A stretch of DNA of 64,000 bases from Anaerofustis sp. (GCF_019420015.1 NZ_JAHZIA010000008.1:256899-320898), one strand, 5' to 3'; numbered from the stretch's first letter, positions 54,389-63,039 are shown. Made by a program: numbers and translations. Notes: generated by a model not told the origin, from the sequence alone.

Positions 54389-54727
54389 ATGAATACGGCA
54401 AAAGAATTAACTTATGAAACAAAGATTGATAATACTAACGTATATGTATACGGTAAAATCGAAAACCTTACAAAAGAAGAAATAAAAGCTTATATAAAAG
54501 AAGTAGAAAAAGAAAAAAACAGCGAAGTTACAGAACTTAATTTATATGCAGACGAAGAAAGCGGATACATAGGAAGAAGCGCAAAAGTAAAACCTATTCC
54601 TTTTGACAGAATACGAAGGATTACAGGTTATTTAGTAGGAACTCTTGACAGATTCAACGATGCAAAAAGAGCAGAAGAATCAGAAAGAGTCAAACATTCG
54701 ATGAATTCTGAAATGGAAACTTTATAA
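54389..54727 (+). CDS. small protein with a duplicate NrdD glycyl-radical tail
   Basis: A protein of 112 aa. Residues 70-112 match the last 43 residues of NrdD at 34 of 43 positions, including RRITGYLVGTLDRF, which holds the radical Gly (about Gly80) and the identical NSEMETL end. It has no cysteine at all, so the NrdD cysteine cluster is missing. Residues 1-69 are charged and do not match NrdD. The nucleotide sequences differ at many synonymous positions, so the duplication is old. It lies 10 bp after nrdD with AGGAGG and its stop overlaps the nrdG start (TAATG). A GrcA-like spare radical domain is inferred. Confidence 0.85.
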   Translation: MNTAKELTYETKIDNTNVYVYGKIENLTKEEIKAYIKEVEKEKNSEVTELNLYADEESGYIGRSAKVKPIPFDRIRRITGYLVGTLDRFNDAKRAEESERVKHSMNSEMETL

Positions 54728-55245
54728 TGAATGAAGAAAAGGAAATAAGAATAGCAGGGATAGTTAGAGAATCCATTGTTGACGGTCCGGGTATAAGATT
54801 TACTTTATTCGTACAGGGATGCCCACACCACTGCCCCGAATGCCATAACCCGCAAACACATGATTTCAACGGTGGACAAACGGTAACACATGAAAAAATA
54901 TTAAATGCGATATTCGAGAATCATTTATTGAGCGGTGTTACATTTTCGGGTGGAGAACCTTTTATGCAAGCAAAAAGTCTTTACCTTATAGGGAAAAAAA
55001 TAAAAGAAAAAGGTCTGTCATTAATAACGTATACAGGTTTTTTATTTGAAGATTTGCTTATCATGGGTAAAGAAAATCCATATATCATGAAATTAATAGA
55101 ATTGAATGATTACATTATGGACGGCAAATTTGAGATTGAAAAAAAAACTTACAATAAAACCTTTGTGGGAAGTGCAAATCAACGTATAATAGACGTAAAA
55201 AAAACGATAGAAAATAATTATAAAGTAACAGAAAAAGACTTCTGA
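54727..55245 (+). CDS. nrdG: anaerobic ribonucleotide reductase activating protein
   Basis: A protein of 172 aa, a radical-SAM enzyme. The cluster motif CPHHCPECHNP (C-x3-C-x2-C) binds the 4Fe-4S cluster, and GVTFSGGEP lies in the SAM-binding region. It generates the glycyl radical on NrdD. Here a second substrate could be the 112-residue protein encoded just upstream. Its ATG overlaps the stop of that gene. The end overlaps a terminator hairpin. Confidence 0.95.
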   Translation: MNEEKEIRIAGIVRESIVDGPGIRFTLFVQGCPHHCPECHNPQTHDFNGGQTVTHEKILNAIFENHLLSGVTFSGGEPFMQAKSLYLIGKKIKEKGLSLITYTGFLFEDLLIMGKENPYIMKLIELNDYIMDGKFEIEKKTYNKTFVGSANQRIIDVKKTIENNYKVTEKDF

Positions 55246-55262
55246 AATTCAGAAGTCTTTTA
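55232..55262. terminator. bidirectional terminator
   Basis: A 14-bp stem around AAT that includes the nrdG stop codon and separates it from the convergent GNAT gene. Confidence 0.8.
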
Positions 55263-55817
55263 TTTTGTAATAATCATAACAGTTTCTTCAAACCATTCAC
55301 CCTCAAAAAACTCTCCCTTTTCAAGTTTTGAATGAGGTGTAAATCCGGCTTTTTTATATGCGGCAACGGCTCTTTCATTAACCGTTCTCGGACATATCTC
55401 AACAACATCCGCATTCTTTTCTTCGAATAAATATGTATACAGCATTTTAAGAGCTTTTGAACCAAGTCCTTTACTATGACCCATGTGACCTGCTATAAAA
55501 ATATCTATTCCGTAAGCATTTTTATAATTTTCAAGTTTATGTTCTTTGTATGCTTCTTTTTTCAATGGGAAAAACTGTATATATCCACTGTCTTCACCCT
55601 CATATACAATAATACAACACTGAATATTTTCTTCTCCGTGAATTCTTGGAAGATATTTCTTTTTTAGTCCTTCAAGGGAATTATCTTTGTCTCTTCCTCC
55701 GTAAAATTTGCTTACCCTTTCGTCATCTCGCCATTTTCCAAGCATCGTAAGTTCTTCATCGGTATCTTGTAACTTTCTTATTTTTATCTCTTCATTCCCG
55801 CAAATATATTCTTTCAT
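55260..55817 (-). CDS. GNAT family acetyltransferase (AAC(6')-like)
   Basis: A protein of 185 aa with the acetyl-CoA loop region GHMGHSKGLGSKALKMLYTYLFE and the following ICPRTVNERAVAAYKKAGF. It groups by sequence style with the RimJ/AacA4-type acetyltransferases. Such proteins acetylate aminoglycosides or amino groups on proteins or siderophores; no substrate can be given. Resistance is not shown. GGAG precedes the ATG. It is a lone gene. Confidence 0.8.
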   Translation of the reverse strand: MKEYICGNEEIKIRKLQDTDEELTMLGKWRDDERVSKFYGGRDKDNSLEGLKKKYLPRIHGEENIQCCIIVYEGEDSGYIQFFPLKKEAYKEHKLENYKNAYGIDIFIAGHMGHSKGLGSKALKMLYTYLFEEKNADVVEICPRTVNERAVAAYKKAGFTPHSKLEKGEFFEGEWFEETVMIITK

Positions 55818-55940
55818 ACTCTTTCTCCTGTTTTGGATAAATTTTATGTGCCTTCACATTTGTTCCTTTTTTACATTGTCAATACCAAACATCGTATATT
55901 GTGATAAAATCATTATAACATATTAATTTATTTTGATTAA

Positions 55941-55969
55941 TTGAAAAGTAAAAAATATTGATATATAAT
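55941..55969 (+). promoter_or_regulatory. promoter of the PHP gene pair
   Basis: TTGAAA (55941-55946) and TATAAT (55964-55969) are 17 nt apart, about 30 bp before the first PHP start codon. Confidence 0.65.
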
Positions 55970-55998
55970 AATTTTAAGAATTCTAAATGAGGTTTTTT

Positions 55999-56904
55999 AT
56001 GGAAAAAATAGTAGACTTGCATATGCACAGTACTTATTCTGACGGAACTTTTACTCCGGTTGATATGATAAATATGATGAGTGATCTTGGTGTGGATTAT
56101 GCGTCAATAACAGATCATGACAACGTAAAAGCATATGAAGATATCACAAATACAAAATTTAAATTGGATAAGCCCATAAATATAATTCCAGCAACGGAAC
56201 TTGGATGTTCTTTTGACGGTGTTATAAGAGATGTTCTCGGTTATGGTATTGACAGAAAAGTAATAGATGAATTTGTAAGTAAAAGATATTCTGCTGAAGC
56301 AAAACTGGAAAAACAAAAGAGACTTTTAAACGAGTATAAAAGGGTATTCAGAGAAAACGGGATAGTATTCGATAACGGGCTTGAGGTTAATAGAGGAAAT
56401 AAAAGTGAAGCTTTTATGGTTATGTATAACAGCCTCATAAAGTATCCCGAAAATGTAGAAAAATACCCGTTTATATCTAAAATTACTATGTTTTTTTGGA
56501 ATTACTGCTCAAACAGCGACAGTAAGTTTTTTGTTGATGAATCAAAGGAATATCCTACAATAAAAGAGGGAATAGAACTTATACATAAAGCAGGAGGTCT
56601 TGCGTTTTTAGCTCATCCATGTATGTACAGAATAGGAAAATTAAAAACTCTTTTACTTATAAATCATGCAATAGAATGTGGGTTAGACGGTATAGAGGTG
56701 TTACATTCCCAACACACTTTTGACGATAAATTATTTCTTGCGGAAGTTGCAAGGAAATATAAACTTTATAAAAGCGGAGGAAGTGATTTTCACGGAGGAA
56801 CAAAACCAGATATAAGTATGGTTAAAGGAAAAGGAGATTTAATAGTCTCGTATAATATGATTAAAGATTGGGTGGATAAAGTAGATAAGATAATACTAAA
56901 ATAG
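55999..56904 (+). CDS. PHP domain phosphoesterase, first of a tandem pair
   Basis: A protein of 301 aa with the PHP metal-binding motifs: DLHMHSTYSDGTF, SITDHDN, PATELGCSFDG, FLAHPCM, LHSQH and SGGSDFHGG. The fold uses three metals to cleave phosphoesters; relatives include RNase AM and histidinol-phosphatase-type enzymes. A central block of about 80 residues (90-170) is larger than in the YciV/TrpH type. The start is set at 55999 after GAGG. It is followed 13 bp later by a homologue. Confidence 0.85.
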   Translation: MEKIVDLHMHSTYSDGTFTPVDMINMMSDLGVDYASITDHDNVKAYEDITNTKFKLDKPINIIPATELGCSFDGVIRDVLGYGIDRKVIDEFVSKRYSAEAKLEKQKRLLNEYKRVFRENGIVFDNGLEVNRGNKSEAFMVMYNSLIKYPENVEKYPFISKITMFFWNYCSNSDSKFFVDESKEYPTIKEGIELIHKAGGLAFLAHPCMYRIGKLKTLLLINHAIECGLDGIEVLHSQHTFDDKLFLAEVARKYKLYKSGGSDFHGGTKPDISMVKGKGDLIVSYNMIKDWVDKVDKIILK

Positions 56905-56917
56905 AGAAGGTGTTTTT

Positions 56918-57793
56918 ATGAATATAGACTTACATTTACATACTAATAATTCTGATGGCGATGACAGCACAAAAGAGATTATACAAAAAGCTAAAGATTT
57001 AGATATAGGTTTAATTTCCATTACTGATCATGATACCGTCAATGCATATGACGATTTAAGAAAAATTGATACAACAGGAATAAAAATTATTCCTGCCGTT
57101 GAGCTTTCTTGTGCCTATGAAAGTGAAATGAGAGATATACTCGGATACAATATAGACATAGAGAAAATGAGAAAAATCCTAAAAAGTCTTGAATCTAAAG
57201 AAGGCGATATTAAAAGAGAAAAAGAATTATTGACAGAGTATATTGATGTATTTAGAAAAAACGGGATCATAATTGATGAAGGTTTGGAAATAGAAGACGG
57301 AGAAAAAAATGAAGGATATAAAAAAACTATTATAAGTGCATTAGGACACGAGGAAAATATAAAAAAATACCCCTCTCTTATGAATCCGTCAGCATTCTTT
57401 TGGGATAATTGTGCAAATAAAAAAAGCAACTTTTATGTTGATGAATCACGATTTTTTAAAACAATAAAGCAAACAATAGATATCATCCACGAAGCAGACG
57501 GAATGGCATTTTTTGCCCATCCCTGTATTCATCATATGGAGCATGAAAGGGTAACAAAAATGCTTGACTGTGCAAGAAGTACCGGACTTGACGGTGTAGA
57601 AGTTTTGCACGCAAAACATTCCATTGAAGACAGAAAATTTTTAATCGATTACGCGAATAAACACAATCTTTATAAAAGTGGGGGAAGCGACTATCACGGA
57701 AGTCCGAAACCGGATATAAAAATTCTTACCGGCAGGGGAGATCTAAAAGTAGAATATGATTTAATAAAAGATTGGGTAGAAAACATAAAATAA
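56918..57793 (+). CDS. PHP domain phosphoesterase, second of a tandem pair
   Basis: A protein of 291 aa homologous to the preceding one along its whole length. Shared elements are DLHLHTNNSDGDD, SITDHDTVNAYDD, the long central insert with an EYIDVFRKNGIIIDEGLE segment, FFAHPCIHH, LDGVEVLHAKH and SGGSDYHGSPKPDIKILTGRGDL. All metal-ligand positions appear intact in both copies, so both should be active. The pair is likely to have arisen by local duplication and may have diverged in substrate. Confidence 0.85.
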   Translation: MNIDLHLHTNNSDGDDSTKEIIQKAKDLDIGLISITDHDTVNAYDDLRKIDTTGIKIIPAVELSCAYESEMRDILGYNIDIEKMRKILKSLESKEGDIKREKELLTEYIDVFRKNGIIIDEGLEIEDGEKNEGYKKTIISALGHEENIKKYPSLMNPSAFFWDNCANKKSNFYVDESRFFKTIKQTIDIIHEADGMAFFAHPCIHHMEHERVTKMLDCARSTGLDGVEVLHAKHSIEDRKFLIDYANKHNLYKSGGSDYHGSPKPDIKILTGRGDLKVEYDLIKDWVENIK

Positions 57794-57823
57794 AAAACGG
57801 CTCTAACTAATGAGCCGTTTTTT
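57792..57823. terminator. bidirectional terminator
   Basis: AAAAAACGGCTC and GAGCCGTTTTTT form a perfect 12-bp stem between the PHP pair and the acetyltransferase gene. Confidence 0.85.
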
Positions 57824-57854
57824 GTTACTATATTATACCAATATTTAGTTTAAT

Positions 57855-58424
57855 TTATTCGTTTTTTATATACCTTATTATTCCACAAGGATTTCCCGCA
57901 GCAATTACATTCTTTGGAATATCTTTATTAACAACGCTACCTGCACCTACTATGGAATTTTCTCCAATAGTCACGCCTGGAAGAATTATTACATTTCCTC
58001 CTATCCAAACATTATCTTTTATATTCACTTCTTTTGCATAGCAATATCCATGTTTTCTCTTTTTGGGATTTTCGCTGTGACCTATTGTATATATTGAAAC
58101 ATTAGGAGCGATTCTTACATTAGATCCTATGGTTACTTTTCCCTGAGCCAGAATAGTACAGTTATGATTTATAAAAGAATTTTTACCTATTAAAATATGT
58201 TTACCGTAATCACAACTAAATGGCGGAAGTACATCTGCGCTTTTGTCTATTTCTCCCAAAAGTTTTTTTAATATTTCTTTTCTTTTGTCAATGGCAACTA
58301 TATCACATCTATTATATTCATCCATAAGTTTTTTATTTTCAAGTAACATTTCAAAAAGAAAGGAATCTTCTATATATTCTTCTCCACTAATCATTTTTTT
58401 GTATTCATTGTAATTATTTTTCAT
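57855..58424 (-). CDS. sugar O-acetyltransferase (maltose/galactoside type)
   Basis: A protein of 189 aa: an N-terminal helical segment (MISGEEYIEDSFLFEMLLENKKL) typical of maltose/galactoside acetyltransferases, then left-handed beta-helix hexapeptide repeats (ILIGKNSFINHNCTIL, VTIGSNVRIAPNV, VNIKDNVWIGGNVIILPGVTIGENSIVGAGSVV). The catalytic His lies in IGHSENP. It transfers acetyl from acetyl-CoA to a sugar; the exact sugar is not known. It is 14 bp downstream of rnhC. Confidence 0.88.
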   Translation of the reverse strand: MKNNYNEYKKMISGEEYIEDSFLFEMLLENKKLMDEYNRCDIVAIDKRKEILKKLLGEIDKSADVLPPFSCDYGKHILIGKNSFINHNCTILAQGKVTIGSNVRIAPNVSIYTIGHSENPKKRKHGYCYAKEVNIKDNVWIGGNVIILPGVTIGENSIVGAGSVVNKDIPKNVIAAGNPCGIIRYIKNE

Positions 58425-58438
58425 TACTTACCCTTATA

Positions 58439-59359
58439 TTAAGATAATATATCATTTGTTGTTTTAAAATGCATTTTACATACATTTATCAACTCTTCTT
58501 TTCCAAACTTATTCACAAAATCCTTTCCCTTTTCTATAACGATTCGATTTGCACCAAGCGGAAATTCAAAATTGTAATGTCGATTCATATTTTGCATGGT
58601 TGTTATAAGAGCATCCCTTGCCAAAATACTTGCCGCTGCAACAGCAATATTCTGTTCCGCTTTAGGTTTAAATATCATCTTTAAATCAAGCTCTTCCAAA
58701 CCTTTTCTTATTTGCTCTTCTCTTCCGAATTTATCTATTAATGCATTTTTAAAAGGCTGTTTTTTGTATACATTTTTTATATTGGTTATATGTGCCCATG
58801 CAAGTATAGCATTTATATTGCCTATTTTACTATACAATTCATTGTATTTTTTCTGCCCTATTCTCAAAATAGAATAATTTTGTGTTATGTGTTTTATCTC
58901 GGTGGCAATTTTTACAATCTGATTATCACTTAAATTCTTTGAATCTTTTACACCTATTGTTTTTAACAAGTCATATTCTTTTTTATTTAAATATATGCTT
59001 CCAACAATTAAAGGAGCATAAAAATCCCCCTTACCTACTTCGTCACTTCCCAAAAGAGGAGGAGACATCAAGGGATACGATAACCCAGATTTATCTGCAA
59101 TATTAAAATCAGAGGAACTTACTACGTTCCCCTGAAAATTATCATATATATTTTTAAGTAAGATATTCAAGCTTTCATCTTTGCATTGTGAAGTATCAAG
59201 GGTAATTCCCTTTTTCTTGCTCGAATAAATTCTGACAATATTATTCCCTATGTAAAATTGCATACCGTAAGCGATTTGTTTCGTATCTTTGATATTATAT
59301 TCTTTTAACTTAGGAGAATTTTTTATCGTAAGATATAAGTTCTCTGGTGTTTTATTCAT
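58439..59359 (-). CDS. rnhC: ribonuclease HIII
   Basis: A protein of 306 aa. The first 90 residues form the TBP-like substrate-binding domain and the rest is an RNase H-type II fold with the catalytic motif GSDEVGKGDFYAPL, DSKNLSD, and a later Asp in ILARDALI. It cuts RNA in RNA/DNA hybrids. The second Asp and Glu of GSDEVGKGD are the standard first metal ligands. GGAGG precedes the ATG. Confidence 0.94.
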   Translation of the reverse strand: MNKTPENLYLTIKNSPKLKEYNIKDTKQIAYGMQFYIGNNIVRIYSSKKKGITLDTSQCKDESLNILLKNIYDNFQGNVVSSSDFNIADKSGLSYPLMSPPLLGSDEVGKGDFYAPLIVGSIYLNKKEYDLLKTIGVKDSKNLSDNQIVKIATEIKHITQNYSILRIGQKKYNELYSKIGNINAILAWAHITNIKNVYKKQPFKNALIDKFGREEQIRKGLEELDLKMIFKPKAEQNIAVAAASILARDALITTMQNMNRHYNFEFPLGANRIVIEKGKDFVNKFGKEELINVCKMHFKTTNDILS

Positions 59360-59370
59360 CTATCCTCCGA

Positions 59371-60483
59371 TTAAAGCGGTTTTACAAATATCATCCTACC
59401 GGCAGCCGTTTGCAAAACACTAGTCACTACTGTATTAAGTTCCTCACCGATACGGCTTCTTCCTTCTTCCACGACTATCATAGTTCCGTCGTTTAAGTAA
59501 GCAATTCCCTGTGAATTTTCTTTACCCTCTTTAATTACTTTTACAAACAGTTCTTCTCCCGGCAAAACCACAGTTTTCACGGCATTGGATAATTCATTTG
59601 TATTCAAAACCTCTACACCTTGAAATTCCGCTATTTTATTTAAATTATAATCATTCGTTACTACTTTTGCATCTATGTCTATTGCCAATTTAAGTAACTT
59701 CGTATCCACTTCTTTAATATCCGGATAGTCTTTGTCAAGACTTATAACTTCTATCGGCATTTCTTTTTGTATCTGATTTAATATATCAAGACCTCTTCTT
59801 CCTCTGCTTCTTTTTACTCCGTCGGCAGAATCAGCTATCTGTTGTAATTCAAACAAAACAAAATTAGGCAAAATTATAGGCCCGTCTATAAATCCTGTCT
59901 TTAATATGTCTAAAATCCTTCCGTCAATAATAACGCTTGTATCTAAAATCTTTGCAACTCCGATAGGTATTTTAGAATTCTTTTTTGATGTTCTCTGTTT
60001 AAAACTTTCACTGTCAAAAGGATTTAAACCTTTTAAAAAATTCTCTGCATCCGGAGCTTTATACATCGAAATCGAAATAAAAACATATATACACGTTGCA
60101 TATATCAAAATCGTAATAATACTTAACAGCCATCCGGGTAAGTTCATACTTTGAAACGGCAAGCATAAAAGAGCGGATAATATTAAAGCAAGTATTAAAG
60201 AGCCTACTACCAATCCTATTTGTGTAAATGTCGTATTGCTGAGTTCTTTACTTAGCTGTGTAAAAATACGTTTAAATAGTTTAGCGAAAAATGGAATAAA
60301 AATAATAAATATAAAACCGAATAAAATAGCTGCTAATATATAAACCGTACCCTTACCAAAAGTTGAAGTAATATTAATTCCAAGCTTTTGATATAAATGT
60401 CCGCTGTTTATAATCCAACTCCCAAGCTGTGCGCCTACCAATGCACCCAGTACAAATATAAACGCATAAAGTGCTTTTTTCAC
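59371..60483 (-). CDS. PIN/TRAM domain membrane protein (YacL-type)
   Basis: A protein of 370 aa. Four hydrophobic helices (about 5-130) are followed by a PIN nuclease-like domain (LDTSVIIDGRILDILKTGFIDGPI, VKRSRGRRGLDIL, KLAIDIDAKVVTNDYNLNKIAE) and a C-terminal TRAM domain (VLPGEELFVKVIKEGKENSQGIAYLNDGTMIVVEEGR). It corresponds to the Bacillus YacL family of unknown role, possibly an RNA-acting nuclease. The start is GTG at 60483 with AAGGAGG 8 nt upstream; longer starts put the ribosome-binding site inside the gene. Confidence 0.9.
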   Translation of the reverse strand: MKKALYAFIFVLGALVGAQLGSWIINSGHLYQKLGINITSTFGKGTVYILAAILFGFIFIIFIPFFAKLFKRIFTQLSKELSNTTFTQIGLVVGSLILALILSALLCLPFQSMNLPGWLLSIITILIYATCIYVFISISMYKAPDAENFLKGLNPFDSESFKQRTSKKNSKIPIGVAKILDTSVIIDGRILDILKTGFIDGPIILPNFVLFELQQIADSADGVKRSRGRRGLDILNQIQKEMPIEVISLDKDYPDIKEVDTKLLKLAIDIDAKVVTNDYNLNKIAEFQGVEVLNTNELSNAVKTVVLPGEELFVKVIKEGKENSQGIAYLNDGTMIVVEEGRSRIGEELNTVVTSVLQTAAGRMIFVKPL

Positions 60484-60600
60484 CTTTTTCACCTCCTTAT
60501 TAAATTTTTTTAACATCTCAAGGTACAATACCTTAAAATAATTGTATAAGAAATGCTTGTAAAAGTAAATATGAATTTTATTAAAGTTATCTTAATTTTA

Positions 60601-60837
60601 GTAGAAAAGAATAAAAACTTTCGAAAAAACACACTTCATTTGATTTTTCCTGTAGAATCAATACCATAAAATTTTTATAACCTCTTTGATATAACTCATC
60701 AAGTATTCGCCCGTATACACATCCGACATCCAAAATTTCCCCTGAAATATCTACGTATTTTTTTAATTCCTTATGCTGAAAAGGAATTATAATGTCTTTT
60801 TATTTGCAGCTTTATCCCAATATAATTGCTGCTCCAT
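60601..60837 (-). pseudogene. degenerate class I SAM methyltransferase fragment
   Basis: Three frames together encode the N-terminus of a methyltransferase. The first frame reads MEQQLYWDKAANKKT then hits TAA. One base shift gives PFQHKELKKYVDISGEILDVGCVYGRILDELYQRGYKNFM, which contains the SAM-binding motif (DVGCxYG, with Val where Gly is usual). A second shift gives GIDSTGK. Coding similarity then ends. At least two frameshifts, a motif substitution and loss of the C-terminal two-thirds mark it as dead. It lies in the 415-bp gap between the PIN/TRAM and PTS genes. Confidence 0.8.
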
Positions 60838-60855
60838 ATAAATTAATATATACTA

Positions 60856-60885
60856 AAAATCACTTACGAAAACGTAAGTGATTTT
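60856..60885 (-). terminator. terminator of the PTS IIC gene
   Basis: AAAATCACTTACG and CGTAAGTGATTTT form a perfect 13-bp stem around AAAA. Confidence 0.85.
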
Positions 60886-60898
60886 AATTAAATTATAA

Positions 60899-62263
60899 TT
60901 ATTTTTCATTTTTAACCTGTTTTCTGATTCTTATACCATTGGCAATGGCACATGCAAAGCTGACAATAACAAATACGGCCATAGCACCAAAACTCTTGAA
61001 AAATTCAGAGATTTTTACGAGTATAAAGTTAAGAGGTGTCGATGCATTTGAAATACAGCTTACCAGGTTAAACCCTTCAGGCAATTGATATGAAGCACTT
61101 AATGCAGCTTCAGTAAATATCGGAGCTATTGCCGTTGAAAGCAGCACTCCTATAGCCATCATTGATATTGCTATAAGCAAACTTCTAAAAGCATTTTCAT
61201 TACACATAGGAACTATCAATGCCATTATATAAGGAGCGGAACTTAAATCCGTGAATGGCAAAAACTGATTCCCGGGAACGACGAGAGCAAGAAGTATAAT
61301 TATAGGAGTAAGTATCAGCGCAGTAGCTATTGTTGTTGGATTTCCCAATGCTACAGCGGCATCCATACCTATGTAAATTTTACCGCGATTTTTAAATTTT
61401 TTGCTTATAATAACCTGTGCTCTTTCAGATATAGGTGTCAAAGCTTCTCCGAAATATTTTGCCATAGCCGGAATCAAAACCAAAGTAGCACCAAGTGTAA
61501 TTGCTATTAGCAAGTATTTATCATATGCTTTTATACCATAAGCAAGAATACCTATTACCAAACCTATAACAAACCCTATGATAAGCGGATCACCTAAAAC
61601 ACCAAGTTTTTCTTCCAATTTTTTTGCATTTATATCTATTTTATTTAGTCCCGGAATCTTATCTATTATTTTATCAACAACAAAAGATATACTGGCAAGA
61701 ACAACAGTCATAGTGTGAGGGAAGCTTATGCCTTCCATCTTAGTGACTTTCGCAATCCTTTCTGCCGTCAAATCCGCAAGAACAAGAGCTATAACAAATT
61801 CACATATTGCGGCAAGAAGCCCTAAAGGAACCGATGAAGTAACTATTGCAACCAAAGAACCGGTAAAAGCAAGTTGCCAAAAGTTCCATATATCAATATC
61901 AGCCGTTTGTGTTAAATTGAAGACAAGCATTACAATATTTACAAGTAAGCACACGGGAATAATTACCGCACCAACCTGAGTCGAAAATGCAATTTGTGCA
62001 GCAGTAGGCCAGCCCACATCCAAAATATTCAAATTCAAATTTAAATTTTCTACCATCTGCTGTGCAGCCGGACCGATTGTATTCCCAAGAAGATTAATAA
62101 CCAAGTTTATTCCTATGAACGCAACCCCTATGGTAAGTCCGGATTTTAATGCCTTGCCAAACCCTGTTCCTATACATAATGCTATTACAAATATAATGAT
62201 AGGCATCATTACACTCGCACCTAAATTTGACAAAATATCGAAAAAGCCTAGAATATAATCCAT
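60899..62263 (-). CDS. galactitol-type PTS EIIC permease, orphan
   Basis: A protein of 454 aa with about ten hydrophobic helices. It follows the GatC/EIIC-galactitol family: MMPIIIFVIALCIGTGFGKALKSGLTIGVAFIGINL, ITSSVPLGLLAAICEF-like centre, and AMDAAVALGNPTTIATALILTPI. This family moves polyols or pentoses as phosphates. No EIIA or EIIB gene lies beside it, so the cognate subunits must be elsewhere or the gene may be left over. AGGGGGG precedes the ATG. The 296-bp gap after it holds a terminator and AT-rich DNA. Confidence 0.88.
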   Translation of the reverse strand: MDYILGFFDILSNLGASVMMPIIIFVIALCIGTGFGKALKSGLTIGVAFIGINLVINLLGNTIGPAAQQMVENLNLNLNILDVGWPTAAQIAFSTQVGAVIIPVCLLVNIVMLVFNLTQTADIDIWNFWQLAFTGSLVAIVTSSVPLGLLAAICEFVIALVLADLTAERIAKVTKMEGISFPHTMTVVLASISFVVDKIIDKIPGLNKIDINAKKLEEKLGVLGDPLIIGFVIGLVIGILAYGIKAYDKYLLIAITLGATLVLIPAMAKYFGEALTPISERAQVIISKKFKNRGKIYIGMDAAVALGNPTTIATALILTPIIILLALVVPGNQFLPFTDLSSAPYIMALIVPMCNENAFRSLLIAISMMAIGVLLSTAIAPIFTEAALSASYQLPEGFNLVSCISNASTPLNFILVKISEFFKSFGAMAVFVIVSFACAIANGIRIRKQVKNEK

Positions 62264-62524
62264 AACCTTTCCCCCCTTAACGATTTATATAAATAAATTA
62301 TATAACTTTTTTAGTATTCCGTCAAAGAAAACATAATGATTTTTGAAGCAATGTTTTATTATATTCTTAATTATATTTATCTTTAATTAGCGAATAATAA
62401 ATATGCTTTTTCAAATGTTATAAAAAATAAGTTTTGTACTATAAAATAAACAAAACTTTTTATGCAAGCCAATAACCTCTGCATACATTATAAAAACAAA
62501 TATAAATTTCCTTTTATAATTAAT

Positions 62525-62555
62525 AAAGGACAGGATAAAACATTTCCTGCCCTTT
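62525..62555 (-). terminator. terminator of the sigma-like gene
   Basis: An 11-bp stem with one G:U pair on the minus strand and a 9-nt loop, followed by an A/T-rich run that is not a pure T-run. Confidence 0.5.
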
Positions 62556-62559
62556 ATAT

Positions 62560-63039
62560 TCAATTGGATTTGTTTTTTATTCTTCTTCTGGTATTTTCCA
62601 TATCTTCACTGCTTACACCCCATAAAACCATAGCAATTTTATTTACTGCCCTTTTACGCACTCTGCTGCCGTATTCTCTGGAATATCCCAAGATATCACT
62701 TATTTCAGTCATTCTTTGCATTTTAAAATATCTCATGATGATAATTTTTCTTTCCAATTCATTTAAACATTCCAATGCTTTCTCTATTTCAAAAACCAAG
62801 GTTTCTTTTTCTTTTAATTCTTTTTGCAATAAAAGCCTAAAGTCAGAGATATTATTGGACTCAGCGGCAACAAAATCATTGTATAACCTTTTTGAATTTG
62901 CAGCAATATAAATTGATTGAGATAAGGAACTTTCCGTGTCAAGTTCTTCAAGTCTTTTCTTTATCATCTCTATTCTTTTTATTAAAAACGGATAATCATA
63001 AAGCCTTTTTTCGGTTTCTTTATACAATTCACTTTTCAT
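62560..63039 (-). CDS. sigma-70 region 4-like / phage-type regulator
   Basis: A protein of 159 aa. The first 95 residues are helical and charged. Residues about 98-135 (LNELERKIIIMRYFKMQRMTEISDILGYSREYGSRVRKRAVNKI) form a sigma region-4-like helix-turn-helix. The layout resembles ArpU/DUF1492-type phage late regulators and RNA polymerase sigma-like proteins of mobile elements. AGGAGG precedes the ATG. It faces away from the XRE gene with shared control DNA between them, as in a lysogeny switch. No phage structural genes are present. Confidence 0.7.
   Translation of the reverse strand: MKSELYKETEKRLYDYPFLIKRIEMIKKRLEELDTESSLSQSIYIAANSKRLYNDFVAAESNNISDFRLLLQKELKEKETLVFEIEKALECLNELERKIIIMRYFKMQRMTEISDILGYSREYGSRVRKRAVNKIAMVLWGVSSEDMENTRRRIKNKSN

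Noticed and set aside
54389..54727. The nrdD tail copy as an assembly duplication artefact or a split end of nrdD
   Set aside because: The two tails differ at many synonymous positions and at nine residues, nrdD has its own complete tail, and the copy has its own AGGAGG and start.
62462..62911. A 149-codon open frame antisense to the sigma-like gene
   Set aside because: It is explained as the reverse-strand shadow of a well-supported gene with a good start site, and its composition is Leu/Ser/Phe-rich as expected of such shadows.
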